From assembly GCF_003353055.1 (NCBI RefSeq), contig NZ_QKWJ01000062.1, forward strand, positions 1 through 44,521: 44,521 nucleotides of DNA. The letters are read 5' to 3'. The notes under the pieces were generated by a model. It worked only from the letters and a program-made list of their open reading frames with translations. It did no database searches and had not been told where the DNA came from. The translations under genes and the position numbers were made by a program. This DNA is from Cupriavidus lacunae (GTDB lineage Bacteria; Pseudomonadota; Gammaproteobacteria; Burkholderiales; Burkholderiaceae). Each line of letters opens with the position of its first letter. Position 1 is the stretch's first letter. This document shows, piece after piece, positions 33,063 through 41,938 of the stretch.

Positions 33063-33557
33063 ATGGGACTGATGGATCTATTGCAGCAGGCCGCGGGCAT
33101 GCTGGGCTCGAACCCGGAGCAGCACTTCGACCAGGTCGCGCAGCAGGCGCCGACAGACGTCATGGGCAAGGGGCTTGCCGACGCCTTCAAATCGGATCAG
33201 ACGCCACCGTTTGCCCAGATGGTTGCGCAACTGTTCGCCAACTCGACGCCGGAACAACGCGCCACCATGCTGAACCAGTTGCTGGCGACGGTCGGGTCGG
33301 GCGCGCTGTCGCAGGCAGCGGGCGGGGCCCTGGGCAACGTGCTGGCACCGGGCGCCAGCCAGGTCACGGGCGAGCAGGCCAGCCAGCTCACACCCGAGCA
33401 GGTCCAGCAGATCGCCGCGCACGCCGAGCAGTCGCACCCGGGCGTGATCGACCAGCTCGGCAATTTCTATGCGCAGCACCCGACGCTGGTGAAGACGCTG
33501 GGCGGGGCTGCGCTGGCCATCGTGCTGGCGAAGATGAAGGATCACCTACAGGCTTGA
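33063..33557 (+). CDS. Hypothetical protein, 164 residues
   Basis: The product starts MGLMDLLQQAAGMLGSNPEQHFDQVAQQAP, is Gln/Ala-rich and helical, and ends with a hydrophobic stretch (TLVKTLGGAALAIVLAKMK) that could sit in or on a membrane. It has no signal peptide. I do not recognise a named family; the general look recalls small YidB/DUF937-type proteins. ATG 33063 follows acggagcg. It lies 13 bases after the frameshifted GlsB-like gene and was probably co-transcribed with it. It ends 16 bases before the convergent cheZ stop. Confidence 0.65.
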   Translation: MGLMDLLQQAAGMLGSNPEQHFDQVAQQAPTDVMGKGLADAFKSDQTPPFAQMVAQLFANSTPEQRATMLNQLLATVGSGALSQAAGGALGNVLAPGASQVTGEQASQLTPEQVQQIAAHAEQSHPGVIDQLGNFYAQHPTLVKTLGGAALAIVLAKMKDHLQA

Positions 33558-33572
33558 GGCAATCCAAGGCCC

Positions 33573-34205
33573 TCAGAACCCCAAGCTCGCCAGCAAATCA
33601 TCCACCTGCGCCTGGTCCGACACCACATCCGGCTTGCCTTCCGGATTGATCTGCGGCCCGTTCATCAGCGTGGCGGCCGGCGCCTCCACCCGGCGCTCGG
33701 ACGGCACGTTGTCGATCAGCACCTGCAGCAGCTCCTGCTCCAGCGCGCGGATCATGTCCATCATCTTCTTGATGACCTGGCCGGTCAGGTCCTGGAAGTC
33801 CTGCGCCATCATGATGTCGAGCAGGTGGCTGTTGGTGGCGCGGGCCTGGCCGGGCACCTCGGACAGGAAGGCGCGGGTATCGAGCACCAGTGAACGGGCG
33901 TCGGCCAGTTCCACCGGCTGCTCGAACCATGCCCCCCAGCGCTTGTCCAGGGTTTCAGCCTGCTGTTCGATATCGGACTGGATCGGCTGCGCCAGTTCGA
34001 CCGCGTTCAGCGTGCGCTCGGCGGCCTGCTCGGTCATCGCGGCGATGTAGTTCAGCCGGTCGCGCGCATCGGGGATGGCCTGCGCGGCGCGCTCGATCTC
34101 CTTGTCCAGGCCAAGCTCGCGCATGTTGTCGCGCAGCATCCGCGTCAGGTTGCCGATGCGCAGGATCAGTTGTTCGGCGGAATCGTTGCTCAGGGTCAGG
34201 GTCAT
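33573..34205 (-). CDS. cheZ: CheY-P phosphatase CheZ
   Basis: The 210-residue helical product carries the catalytic motif AQDFQDLTGQVIKKMMDMI, with the glutamine that attacks the phospho-aspartate of CheY, and a C-terminal CheY-binding peptide ending VDDLLASLGF. CheZ removes phosphate from CheY-P. It follows cheY by 17 bases and closes the motility operon. Confidence 0.95.
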   Translation of the reverse strand: MTLTLSNDSAEQLILRIGNLTRMLRDNMRELGLDKEIERAAQAIPDARDRLNYIAAMTEQAAERTLNAVELAQPIQSDIEQQAETLDKRWGAWFEQPVELADARSLVLDTRAFLSEVPGQARATNSHLLDIMMAQDFQDLTGQVIKKMMDMIRALEQELLQVLIDNVPSERRVEAPAATLMNGPQINPEGKPDVVSDQAQVDDLLASLGF

Positions 34206-34222
34206 GGAAACGCGCCTCCGCC

Positions 34223-34609
34223 TCAGCCGCCGAGCTTCTCGAAGATCTTGGTGATCTTCTCGTCCAGCGTCGCGGCCGTGAACGGCTTGACCACGTAGCC
34301 GTTGGCGCCGGCCTGTGCAGCCGCGATGATGTTCTCCTTCTTGGCCTCGGCGGTCACCATCAGTACCGGGACCTTGCCGATATTGGCGTCGGCGCGGATC
34401 GCCTGCAGCATCGTCAGGCCGTCCATATTGGGCATGTTCCAGTCCGAGATCACGAACTGGAAGCTGCCGTCCCTGGCCTTCTCCAGGCCGGCGGCGCCGT
34501 CCTCGGCTTCCTCGACGTTGGCGAAACCCAGCTCCTTGAGCAGGTTGCGGATGATCCGGCGCATGGTCGGGAAATCATCCACGACCAGGATCTTGATGCT
34601 CTTGTCCAC
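34223..34609 (-). CDS. cheY: Chemotaxis response regulator CheY
   Basis: The 128-residue single-domain receiver has the acidic pair DD (11-12), phospho-acceptor D56 in SDWNMPNMDG, conserved threonine in VTAEAKKENI and lysine in YVVKPF. The sequence is very close to enteric CheY. CheY-P binds FliM and changes motor direction. Confidence 0.97.
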   Translation of the reverse strand: MDKSIKILVVDDFPTMRRIIRNLLKELGFANVEEAEDGAAGLEKARDGSFQFVISDWNMPNMDGLTMLQAIRADANIGKVPVLMVTAEAKKENIIAAAQAGANGYVVKPFTAATLDEKITKIFEKLGG

Positions 34610-34653
34610 TTTGACGGCTCCAGTTAATGCAGTTATGGCTTGTTGCCAGGTCC

Positions 34654-34683
34654 AGCGCCGCGCGCAGGCATGCGCGCGGCGCT
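34654..34683. repeat. Perfect 13-base-pair hairpin between cheB and cheY
   Basis: AGCGCCGCGCGCA (34654-34666) and TGCGCGCGGCGCT (34671-34683) are exact reverse complements with a four-base loop. It lies 13 bases after the cheB stop on the minus strand and 45 before cheY. No T run follows, so it is more likely an mRNA stability or partial-termination element than a full terminator. Confidence 0.6.
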
Positions 34684-34696
34684 CGGCCCGATTTGT

Positions 34697-35779
34697 TTAC
34701 ACCCGCTGCGCGCGCGTGCCGTACGTGGCCAGGCGCGCCATTACGCGCTGGGTCATCGCCGGCAAGGGCACGACTTCATGCACGCCGCCGGCGGCAATCG
34801 CCTCCTTCGGCATGCCAAACACGATGCATGTGTGCTCGTCCTGGGCCAGGTTGTAGGCGCCGGCTTCGCGCATGCGCAGCATGCCGCGCGCGCCGTCGCG
34901 GCCCATGCCGGTCAGGATCACGCCGATCACGTTCTTGCCGCCGTGCTGCGCGGCCGAATCGAACAGCACGTCGACCGACGGCCGGTGGCGGTTGACCGGC
35001 GCTTCCTGCGACAGATGCGCCACATAGTTGGCGCCGCTGCGCGCCAGCAGCAGATGCGAGTCGCCCGGCGCGATATACGCGTGGCCCGGCAGCACGCGCT
35101 CGCCGTGCACGGCCTCCTTGACGGTGATGCGGCACAGCCCGTCCAGCCGCTGCGCGAACGAGCGCGTAAAGCCGGCCGGCATATGCTGCACGATCATCAC
35201 CGCGGGGCTATCGGGCGGCAGCGGCATCAGGAATTCCTTGATGGCCTCGGTGCCGCCGGTGGAGGCGCCCAGGATGATCAGCTTCTCGGTCGACAACAGC
35301 GGGCTGCGCAGCATCGGCACGGGCGCGGTGCCGCTGGCGGATGGCGCGGCCGGCTGCCCCGCCGCGCGCACGCGCGCGCGCGAAGCGGCGCGCAGCTTGT
35401 CGGCGATGGTGTCGGTGTATTCCAGCAGCCCGTCGCGGATGCCCAGCTTGGGCTTGGTGACAAAGTCCACCGCGCCCAGCTCCAGCGCGCGCATGGTGAT
35501 CTCCGAACCGCGCTCGGTCAGGGAGGACACCATCAGCACCGGCATCGGCCGCAGCCGCATCAGCCGCTCCAGGAAGTCCAGGCCGTCCATGCGCGGCATT
35601 TCAACGTCCAGCGTCAGCACGTCCGGGTTCAGGCGCTTGATCAGGTCGCGCGCCACCAGCGGGTCCGGCGCGGTGCCCACCACTTCCATGTCGGGCTGGC
35701 TGTTGATGATCTCCGTCATCAGGCTGCGGATCAGCGCGGAGTCGTCCACGCAGAGCACCTTGATCTTGGCGGCAGTCAT
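34697..35779 (-). CDS. cheB: Chemoreceptor methylesterase/deamidase CheB
   Basis: The 360-residue product has an N-terminal receiver (VLCVDDSALIRSLMTEII, LTLDVEMPRMDGLDFLERLM) and a C-terminal esterase with the Ser-His-Asp triad regions ILGASTGGTEAIKEFL, IVQHMPAGFT and GVILTGMGRDGARGML. Phosphorylated CheB removes methyl groups from receptors. The linker is alanine-rich. It follows cheD by 23 bases. Confidence 0.97.
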   Translation of the reverse strand: MTAAKIKVLCVDDSALIRSLMTEIINSQPDMEVVGTAPDPLVARDLIKRLNPDVLTLDVEMPRMDGLDFLERLMRLRPMPVLMVSSLTERGSEITMRALELGAVDFVTKPKLGIRDGLLEYTDTIADKLRAASRARVRAAGQPAAPSASGTAPVPMLRSPLLSTEKLIILGASTGGTEAIKEFLMPLPPDSPAVMIVQHMPAGFTRSFAQRLDGLCRITVKEAVHGERVLPGHAYIAPGDSHLLLARSGANYVAHLSQEAPVNRHRPSVDVLFDSAAQHGGKNVIGVILTGMGRDGARGMLRMREAGAYNLAQDEHTCIVFGMPKEAIAAGGVHEVVPLPAMTQRVMARLATYGTRAQRV

Positions 35780-35802
35780 GATTGATCGTGCTTGTAAGGG
35801 TT

Positions 35803-36453
35803 TCAGGAAAGCTGGCGCGGGTAAGGCTGCCGAGCAAACAGTTCAGGCGTGCGCGCCGGCTCGCGCGCCGAGGTGGCAATGGCCCGCGCCAGCGCGCGTT
35901 CGTCGCGCGCCACCGAGACCTGGTCGTCCTGCCGCGTCAGCCGGCGCACCAGCGCCAGCCCGCCTACGGGGAAATAGCTGACCCGGCGCGCATGCGGGCC
36001 GCGCAGGTCCTGCGCCGCCACGCGCACCTCCTCGGTCTTCAGGTAGCGCAGCACGAAATCCGCATTGCGGTCGCCGATGTTCAGCGTGGTCATGTTGGCC
36101 AGCACCGCGCCGCCGCCGAAGACCTTGGCCTCCAGCCGCTCGCGGCGCGCGCCCATCTTGAGCAGTTCGTTGATCAGCACTTCCAGCGCATAGCTGCCGT
36201 AGCGCATCGACGCCGACAGCATGCGATCGGCGCTGCCGTCGTCTTCGGGCAGCATGAAGTGGTTCATGCCGCCCACGCCGGCGGTCTCGTCACGGATGCA
36301 GGCGGCCACGCAAGAGCCCAGCACGGTGGTCAGCACCACGTCCTCGCGGGTCACGTAATACTCGTTGGGCAGCAGCTTGATGGCCTGCTTGCCGAACTCG
36401 CGGTCGAAGTAGGTGCGCGTGGCGAGGGCTTCGGGCAGATGGGGCGTGCGCAT
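35803..36453 (-). CDS. cheD: Chemoreceptor glutamine deamidase CheD
   Basis: The 216-residue product carries the catalytic cysteine in LTTVLGSCVAACI, the histidine in GGMNHFMLPED and the conserved threonine-glycine region (KVFGGGAVL). It deamidates receptor glutamines. A long basic C-terminal tail (LARAIATSAREPARTPELFA) extends beyond the core. The ATG at 36453 overlaps the cheR TGA (TGATG) and has AGGAAGG upstream; a GTG three bases earlier is the alternative. Confidence 0.94.
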   Translation of the reverse strand: MRTPHLPEALATRTYFDREFGKQAIKLLPNEYYVTREDVVLTTVLGSCVAACIRDETAGVGGMNHFMLPEDDGSADRMLSASMRYGSYALEVLINELLKMGARRERLEAKVFGGGAVLANMTTLNIGDRNADFVLRYLKTEEVRVAAQDLRGPHARRVSYFPVGGLALVRRLTRQDDQVSVARDERALARAIATSAREPARTPELFARQPYPRQLS

Positions 36454-37364
36454 CACGGCCTTCCTGCCCTGGCAGCATCCGGTGCCAGTTCATAGACGGT
36501 CTGCCCGCGCAGCTGGAACGCGCGCGTGACGTAAGAGAAGTTCTCCGAATGGCCGGCGAACAGCAACCCGTGCGGCTTGAGCAGCGGCACGAAGCGCTCC
36601 AGGATGCGTCCCTGGGTCGGCTTGTCGAAGTAGATCATCACGTTGCGGCAGAAAATGGCGTCGAACTGCTCGCGGATACCCCAGTCGGGCGCAAGCAGGT
36701 TCAGCGGCTCGAACGCGATGGTGGCGGCCAGCTCCGGCTTGACCTTGACCGAGCCGGTGCGCGGCCCTGTGCCCTTCAGGAAGAAGCGCTTGAGCCGTTC
36801 CGGCGACAGCCGCGCCACCTGGTCGGCCGAATAGACGCCGCTGCGGGCCTTGGCCAGCACCTGGGTGTCGATATCGGTGGCCAGCACCGTGCCGGCGCGA
36901 TCGCCCAGGGCCTCGGCCAGCGTGATCGCGATCGAGTATGGCTCTTCGCCGGTGGAGGCAGCCGAACACCAGACGCTGTAGGGGCGCCCGGTCTTCTTCG
37001 CGTGCTCGGCCAGCAGCGGGAAGTGGTGCGACTCGCGGAAGAACGAGGTCAGGTTGGTCGTCAGCGCATTGGTGAAGAATTCCCACTCCGGCGAGCGGTC
37101 ATCCGCGTCCAGCAGCGCCAGGTACGAGGCAAAGTCCGACAACTGCAGCGTGCGCAGGCGGCGCGCCAGCCGGCTGTACACCATCTCGCGCTTGTGGCTG
37201 CCCAGCGAGATCCCCGCGCGCCGGTGGATCAGCGCGCGGATCTTATCGAAGTCGCGTTCGGTCAGCAGGAAGTCGCGCGCCTCGTCGCGCCGCAGGAGGG
37301 CGGCCGGCGCGGGGACCTGCCCGGTGTGACCGGGTACGCTGGCGGCAGTGCGGAACGGCGTCAT
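36453..37364 (-). CDS. cheR: Chemoreceptor methyltransferase CheR
   Basis: The 303-residue product has the N-terminal helical domain (DFDKIRALIHRRAGISLGSHKREMVYSRLARRLR) and the SAM-binding domain with VWCSAASTGEEPYSIAI, VLATDID and FDAIFCRNVMIYFDKPTQ. It methylates receptor glutamates using S-adenosylmethionine. The beta-subdomain that binds NWETF-like receptor tails is expected in this type. It follows cheW by 22 bases. Confidence 0.97.
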   Translation of the reverse strand: MTPFRTAASVPGHTGQVPAPAALLRRDEARDFLLTERDFDKIRALIHRRAGISLGSHKREMVYSRLARRLRTLQLSDFASYLALLDADDRSPEWEFFTNALTTNLTSFFRESHHFPLLAEHAKKTGRPYSVWCSAASTGEEPYSIAITLAEALGDRAGTVLATDIDTQVLAKARSGVYSADQVARLSPERLKRFFLKGTGPRTGSVKVKPELAATIAFEPLNLLAPDWGIREQFDAIFCRNVMIYFDKPTQGRILERFVPLLKPHGLLFAGHSENFSYVTRAFQLRGQTVYELAPDAARAGRP

Positions 37365-37386
37365 GGGTTGCTTCAGCGATGCAAGG

Positions 37387-37881
37387 TCAGGCGTATTCGG
37401 CTTCGACCAGTGCCATCTCGGGGCTGGTCATCAGCTTCTCGATGTCGATCAGCACCAGCATGCGGCCGTCGATGGTGCCCAGGCCGGTCAGGTGCTCGGT
37501 CGAGATCGACACGCCGAACTCGGGCGCCGGCTTGATCGCATCCCCCGTCAGGGTCAGCACGTCCGAGACGCCATCCACCACGATGCCGACCACGCGGCCG
37601 GCCACGTTCAGGATGATGACCACGGTCTGGTGGTCGTAGCGCACGTTGCCCAGGCGGAACTTCAGGCGCAGGTCGACGATCGGCACGATCACGCCGCGCA
37701 GGTTGGTCACGCCCTTGATGAAATCCGGTGCGCTGGAAATGCGGGTCACTGTCTCGTAGCTGCGGATCTCCTGCACCTTGAGGATGTCGATGCCGTATTC
37801 CTCCGACCCCAGCGTGAAGACCAGGAACTCCTGGCCCGAAGCGTCGCTTCCGGGGGTATCGATGTGTCCGATGCCGGCCAT
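37387..37881 (-). CDS. cheW: Chemotaxis coupling protein CheW
   Basis: The 164-residue product has two SH3-like subdomains: FLVFTLGSEEYGIDILKVQEIR, FIKGVTNLRGVIVPIVDLRLKF and VVGIVVDGVSDVLTL. It links receptors to CheA. ATG 37881 gives the usual short N-terminus; the longer frame overlaps the cheA end. AGGAGA lies about 11 bases upstream, slightly far. It follows cheA by 28 bases. Confidence 0.96.
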   Translation of the reverse strand: MAGIGHIDTPGSDASGQEFLVFTLGSEEYGIDILKVQEIRSYETVTRISSAPDFIKGVTNLRGVIVPIVDLRLKFRLGNVRYDHQTVVIILNVAGRVVGIVVDGVSDVLTLTGDAIKPAPEFGVSISTEHLTGLGTIDGRMLVLIDIEKLMTSPEMALVEAEYA

Positions 37882-37909
37882 GATGTCTAGCTCTCCTGTG
37901 ATTGGACGA

Positions 37910-39910
37910 TTACTGCGCAAGCGCGGGCTCTTGCCGGCGCACGCCGGTGCGCTGCAGCGCGCCGACATCGACGATCAGCGCCACGCTGCCGTCGCCAAGG
38001 ATGGTCGCCGCGGAAATGCACGGCACCTTGCGGTAGTTGGTTTCCAGGTTCTTCAGCACCACCTGGTGCTGGCCGATCAGCTGGTCCACCAGCAGCGCAA
38101 AGCGCTTGCCTTCGGCCTGCAGGATCACGGCGATGCCCTGCGTGGGCTCCTGCAGCGCGCCGGCCACGTTGAACACGCGGTGCATCTCCAGCAGCGGCAG
38201 GTATTCGCCGCGCACATGCATGACGCGGTCCGAGTTGGCGGCGGTGTGGACGTCCTCGGCCTTGGGCTGCAGCGACTCCATCACGCAGTTCAGCGGCAGG
38301 ATGAAGGTCTCTTCGCCCACCTTGACCGACATGCCGTCCAGGATCGCCAGCGTCAGCGGCAGCACGATGCGGATGGTGGTGCCCAGGCCCGGGCGCGAGC
38401 TGATCTCGACATGGCCGCCCATTTCCTGGATGTTGCGCTTGACCACGTCCATGCCCACGCCGCGGCCGGACACGTCGGTGATGACCTCGGCGGTGGAAAA
38501 GCCCGGCGCGAAGATCAGCTGCCAGACTTCTTCGTCGGTGATGGTCTCGGACACCGGCAGGCCGTTCTGGATGGCCTTGGCCAGGATGCGCTCGCGGTTC
38601 AGGCCGCCGCCGTCGTCGCTGACTTCAATGACGATATTGCCGCCGTGGTGCTGCGCGGACAGGATCAGCTGGCCGGTCGCGTCCTTGCCGGCGGCCACGC
38701 GCTTGTCGGGGGTCTCGATGCCGTGGTCCAGGCTGTTGCGCACCAGGTGCGTGAGCGGATCGATGATGCGTTCGATCAGGCTCTTGTCCAGCTCGGTGGC
38801 CTTGCCGAAGGTGACCAGGTCGATCTGCTTGCCGAGCTTGCTGGCCAGGTCGCGCACCAGGCGCGGGAAGCGCGAGAACACATAGTCCATCGGCATCATG
38901 CGGATCGACATCACCGCTTCCTGCAGGTCGCGCGCATTGCGCTCAAGCTGGCCCATGCCGGAGAACAGGCGGTCGAACAGCACCGGGTCCAGCGACGAGG
39001 CGGTCTGCGCCAGCATCGACTGCGTGATCACCAGTTCGCCCACCAGGTTGATGATCTGGTCGACCTTTTCCGTGGGCACGCGGATCGAGCCCTCGCCTTG
39101 CGCGTGCGCGGCGGCCGGCGCGGGCCTGGCCTTCTCGCGCGCGGCGGCGGGCGCGGCCGGTGCTGCGGCGGCAGCCGGCGCCACCGGGGCGGGCGCCGGC
39201 GCGGGCACCTCGACCACCGCCGGTGCGGCAGCCGGTGCGTCGGTCGCGGCCTCGATCACGATCTGGTCCATGTCGATCACGAAGCAGCACACCGCGATGA
39301 TGTCGTCGGCGCTGCATTGCGTGTTGAGCCACACCACCAGCTCGCCGTTCACCTCCTCCTGCCCGGTGATCTCGCCCAGGTTGGCCAGCTCTTCGCGCAG
39401 CAGCGCCTGGTCGGCGGCCGAGACCTTGATCAGGCGGATCTTCAGGCCGCCGCCCGCGGGCGCGGCTGCGGGGGCCGGTGCCGCGGCGGGTGCGGGTGCC
39501 CCGGCATGGCCGGCGGCTTCCTGCGCCAGCTGCTGCAGCACGGCACAGATGCGTGCAAGCGTTTCCGGATCGGGTTCGGTGCCGTTGCGGTAGGCGTTGA
39601 GCTGATCTTGCAACACGTCCTTGGTTTCCAGAAAAGTGTCGATGATGGTCCTGGTCAACGCCAGTTCCTGCCGGCGCGTGCGGTCCAGCAGGTTCTCGAA
39701 AATATGGGTGGTCTCTGTCAGCGCCGCGAAGCCGAAGGTAGCGGCCCCGCCCTTGATCGAATGCGCCGCCCGGAAGATCGCGTTCAGATGTTCGGGATCG
39801 GGCGACTCGATGTCCAGGCCGAGCAGCAGCTGCTCCATTTCGACGAGCAGTTCTTCCGCTTCCTCGAAGAAGGTCTGGTAAAACTGAGTGATATCGATAT
39901 CGACAGACAT
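37910..39910 (-). CDS. cheA: Chemotaxis histidine kinase CheA
   Basis: The 666-residue product has the P1 phosphotransfer domain with His50 in FRAAHSIKGGAATFGF, a P2 CheY-binding domain, a long Ala/Pro linker, the P3 dimerisation domain (KVDQIINLVGELVITQSMLAQ), the P4 kinase with N box HLVRNSLDHGIE and G boxes DDGGGLNRE and GRGVGMDVVK, and the P5 CheW-like regulatory domain. Enteric CheA phosphorylates His48, so ATG 39910 gives the normal numbering; a GTG five codons upstream (39925) is the alternative. It phosphorylates CheY and CheB. It follows motB by 55 bases. Confidence 0.97.
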   Translation of the reverse strand: MSVDIDITQFYQTFFEEAEELLVEMEQLLLGLDIESPDPEHLNAIFRAAHSIKGGAATFGFAALTETTHIFENLLDRTRRQELALTRTIIDTFLETKDVLQDQLNAYRNGTEPDPETLARICAVLQQLAQEAAGHAGAPAPAAAPAPAAAPAGGGLKIRLIKVSAADQALLREELANLGEITGQEEVNGELVVWLNTQCSADDIIAVCCFVIDMDQIVIEAATDAPAAAPAVVEVPAPAPAPVAPAAAAAPAAPAAAREKARPAPAAAHAQGEGSIRVPTEKVDQIINLVGELVITQSMLAQTASSLDPVLFDRLFSGMGQLERNARDLQEAVMSIRMMPMDYVFSRFPRLVRDLASKLGKQIDLVTFGKATELDKSLIERIIDPLTHLVRNSLDHGIETPDKRVAAGKDATGQLILSAQHHGGNIVIEVSDDGGGLNRERILAKAIQNGLPVSETITDEEVWQLIFAPGFSTAEVITDVSGRGVGMDVVKRNIQEMGGHVEISSRPGLGTTIRIVLPLTLAILDGMSVKVGEETFILPLNCVMESLQPKAEDVHTAANSDRVMHVRGEYLPLLEMHRVFNVAGALQEPTQGIAVILQAEGKRFALLVDQLIGQHQVVLKNLETNYRKVPCISAATILGDGSVALIVDVGALQRTGVRRQEPALAQ

Positions 39911-39965
39911 GGCGTCCTGAGTCACGTGGTTACTACGCTGGGCGCGCCGGCGGCGCGGCCGCGCG

Positions 39966-40931
39966 TCATGGTTTGCTGCCCGCGGCCGCGGCTGCCGGTG
40001 CCGAGGCTGCCGCCAGTCCTGCCTGCATCTCCTGCGCGGCCTTGCCGGCCTGCGCCGCCACCGTGACCTCGGCGGCGCTGGCGTTCTCGGCCTCGAAGCG
40101 CGCCTGCGCCTTATGGTTAAGCACCACGATGCTGATGCGGCGGTTCACCGGCGCCAGCAGGTCTTCCTTGTCCAGCGGCATGGTCGCGGCCAGGCCCAGC
40201 ACGCGCAGCACCTTGCCCTCCTGCATGCCGCCGCCGATCAGCTCGCGGCGCGAGGCGTTGGCGCGGTCGGCGGACAGCTCCCAGTTGCTGTAGGTGCGCT
40301 CGCCATTGGAATAGTTGGCCGCGTCGGTATGGCCCGACAGGCTGACCTTGTTGGGCAGCTCGTTCAGCACCGGGCCGATCTCGCGCAGGATGGTGCGCAT
40401 ATAGCTTTCGACCGCGGCGCTGCCGGTGCGGAACATCGGGCGGTTCTGGGTATCCAGGATCTGGATGCGCAGCCCTTCGCTGGTGATGTCCAGCAGCAGC
40501 TGCGGCCGGAACTGGCGCAGCACCGGGTTGTTCTCGATGATCTGCTCGAGCCGCTGCTTGAGCGCGCGCAGGCGCTGCGCCTCCTGCTGCTCGTTGCGGC
40601 GCTGCTCGTCGCTGGGATCGTTGTCGCGCGCGCGCATGATCTCGCCATCCTTGCGCATCGCGTCCATGCCGCCGCCCGGGATCATGCTGGGCGTCTGGCT
40701 GCTCTTCTCGCCACCGACGATGGCGACCTTGAGCGGCATGCGGAAGTACTCGGCAATGCCTTCCAGCGTCTTCTTGTTGGCGCTGGACAGCAGCCACAGC
40801 ACCAGGAACAGCGCCATCATCGCCGTCATGAAGTCGGCGTAGGCGATCTTCCAGCTGTGGTTGCCGTGCGGCCTGGCGTGCGATTTCGCCCGGCGGACGA
40901 TGATCGGACGCATGTCATGTGCGCTGCCCAT
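39966..40931 (-). CDS. motB: Flagellar stator protein MotB
   Basis: The 321-residue product has one membrane segment with the proton-accepting aspartate D33 (KIAYADFMTAMMALFLVLWLLSS) and a C-terminal OmpA-like peptidoglycan-binding domain (NKVSLSGHTDAANYSNGERTYSNWELSADRAN). It anchors the stator to the wall. It follows motA by 24 bases. The C-terminal tail is Ala-rich. Confidence 0.97.
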   Translation of the reverse strand: MGSAHDMRPIIVRRAKSHARPHGNHSWKIAYADFMTAMMALFLVLWLLSSANKKTLEGIAEYFRMPLKVAIVGGEKSSQTPSMIPGGGMDAMRKDGEIMRARDNDPSDEQRRNEQQEAQRLRALKQRLEQIIENNPVLRQFRPQLLLDITSEGLRIQILDTQNRPMFRTGSAAVESYMRTILREIGPVLNELPNKVSLSGHTDAANYSNGERTYSNWELSADRANASRRELIGGGMQEGKVLRVLGLAATMPLDKEDLLAPVNRRISIVVLNHKAQARFEAENASAAEVTVAAQAGKAAQEMQAGLAAASAPAAAAAGSKP

Positions 40932-40955
40932 GGCGGTGCCCTCCTTTGCTACCCG

Positions 40956-41819
40956 TCAGTTCAGGCTCTTGACTTCACGCACGTGGTCGTCGAGCTCGAG
41001 GAACGACGGCCGCACCGTGGAGTACAGCACCTTGCGGCCGAATTCCACCGCCACCAGCGGCGCGTAGCCATTGAGCGAGGCCAGCAGCACAACCTTGATG
41101 CATTCGTAGACCTTGACGTTCTCGGACACCTGCAGCTCGACGCGCGCGGCCAGCGGCGAGACAAAGCCATAGGCCAGCAGGATGCCCAGGAAGGTGCCGA
41201 CCATGGCGTGCGCGATCAGCGCGCCCAGCTCAGCCGGCGGCAGGTCGGCGGAGCCCAGCGCATGCACCACGCCCATCACCGCGGCCACGATGCCGAAGGC
41301 CGGCAGGCCGTCACCCATGCGCGCCAGCGCGTGGGCGGGGATCTCGGCCTCATGGCGGAAGGTCTCGATCTCGTGGTCCATCAGGGCCTCGATCTCGAAG
41401 GCATTCATATTGCCGTTGACCATCATGCGCAGGTAGTCGGTGAGGAATTCCATCACCACCGGATCGGTCAGGATGCGCGGGTACTGGCTGAAGACGCTGC
41501 TGGAGGCGGGATCCGCGATTTCCTTTTCCAGGAACAGGATGCCCTCGCGCCGTGCCTTGGACAGCAGCACGTACAGCAGCGACATGACGTCCAGGTACAG
41601 CTCTTTCTTGTACTTGGAACTCTTGAACAGGCCCGGCAGCGCGCGCGCGGTGGCCTTGATGGCCTTGCCGGTATTGGTGGCGATAAAGGCGCCGATGGCG
41701 GAGCCCGCAATGATCACCACTTCCGCAGGTTGATAAAGCGCGCCCATATGGCCGCCGGTCATGGCGTAACCGCCAAGCACCGCCGCTACCACGACGACAT
41801 AGCCAAGAACTACTAGCAC
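40956..41819 (-). CDS. motA: Flagellar stator protein MotA
   Basis: The 287-residue product has four membrane segments (VVLGYVVVVAAVLGGYAMTGG, VVIIAGSAIGAFIATNT, MGDGLPAFGIVAAVMGVVHALG, LIAHAMVGTFLGILLAYGFV) and a large cytoplasmic loop between the second and third that touches FliG. The prolines of the third and fourth segments (GLPAFG) are present. The start is GTG 41819 with a moderate ribosome binding site (GGGGAT). It is the first gene of motA-motB-cheAWRDBYZ and lies 119 bases after flhC; I found no sigma-28-like promoter there. Confidence 0.97.
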   Translation of the reverse strand: MLVVLGYVVVVAAVLGGYAMTGGHMGALYQPAEVVIIAGSAIGAFIATNTGKAIKATARALPGLFKSSKYKKELYLDVMSLLYVLLSKARREGILFLEKEIADPASSSVFSQYPRILTDPVVMEFLTDYLRMMVNGNMNAFEIEALMDHEIETFRHEAEIPAHALARMGDGLPAFGIVAAVMGVVHALGSADLPPAELGALIAHAMVGTFLGILLAYGFVSPLAARVELQVSENVKVYECIKVVLLASLNGYAPLVAVEFGRKVLYSTVRPSFLELDDHVREVKSLN

Positions 41820-41938
41820 GATCGGATCCCCGTCTAAAAACGCGCGTCAGCCACGCTCATTTGCCCGTTGCACGGGCGCACGGAGAGAATCCGTCCGCCA
41901 GCGCAGCAAGCTTGCCAGCCGGCGGACCTTGACCAGGA

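Noticed and set aside
37778..40066. Plus-strand open frame of 762 codons antisense to cheA
   Set aside because: Same artefact: an antisense shadow of a clear CheA gene.
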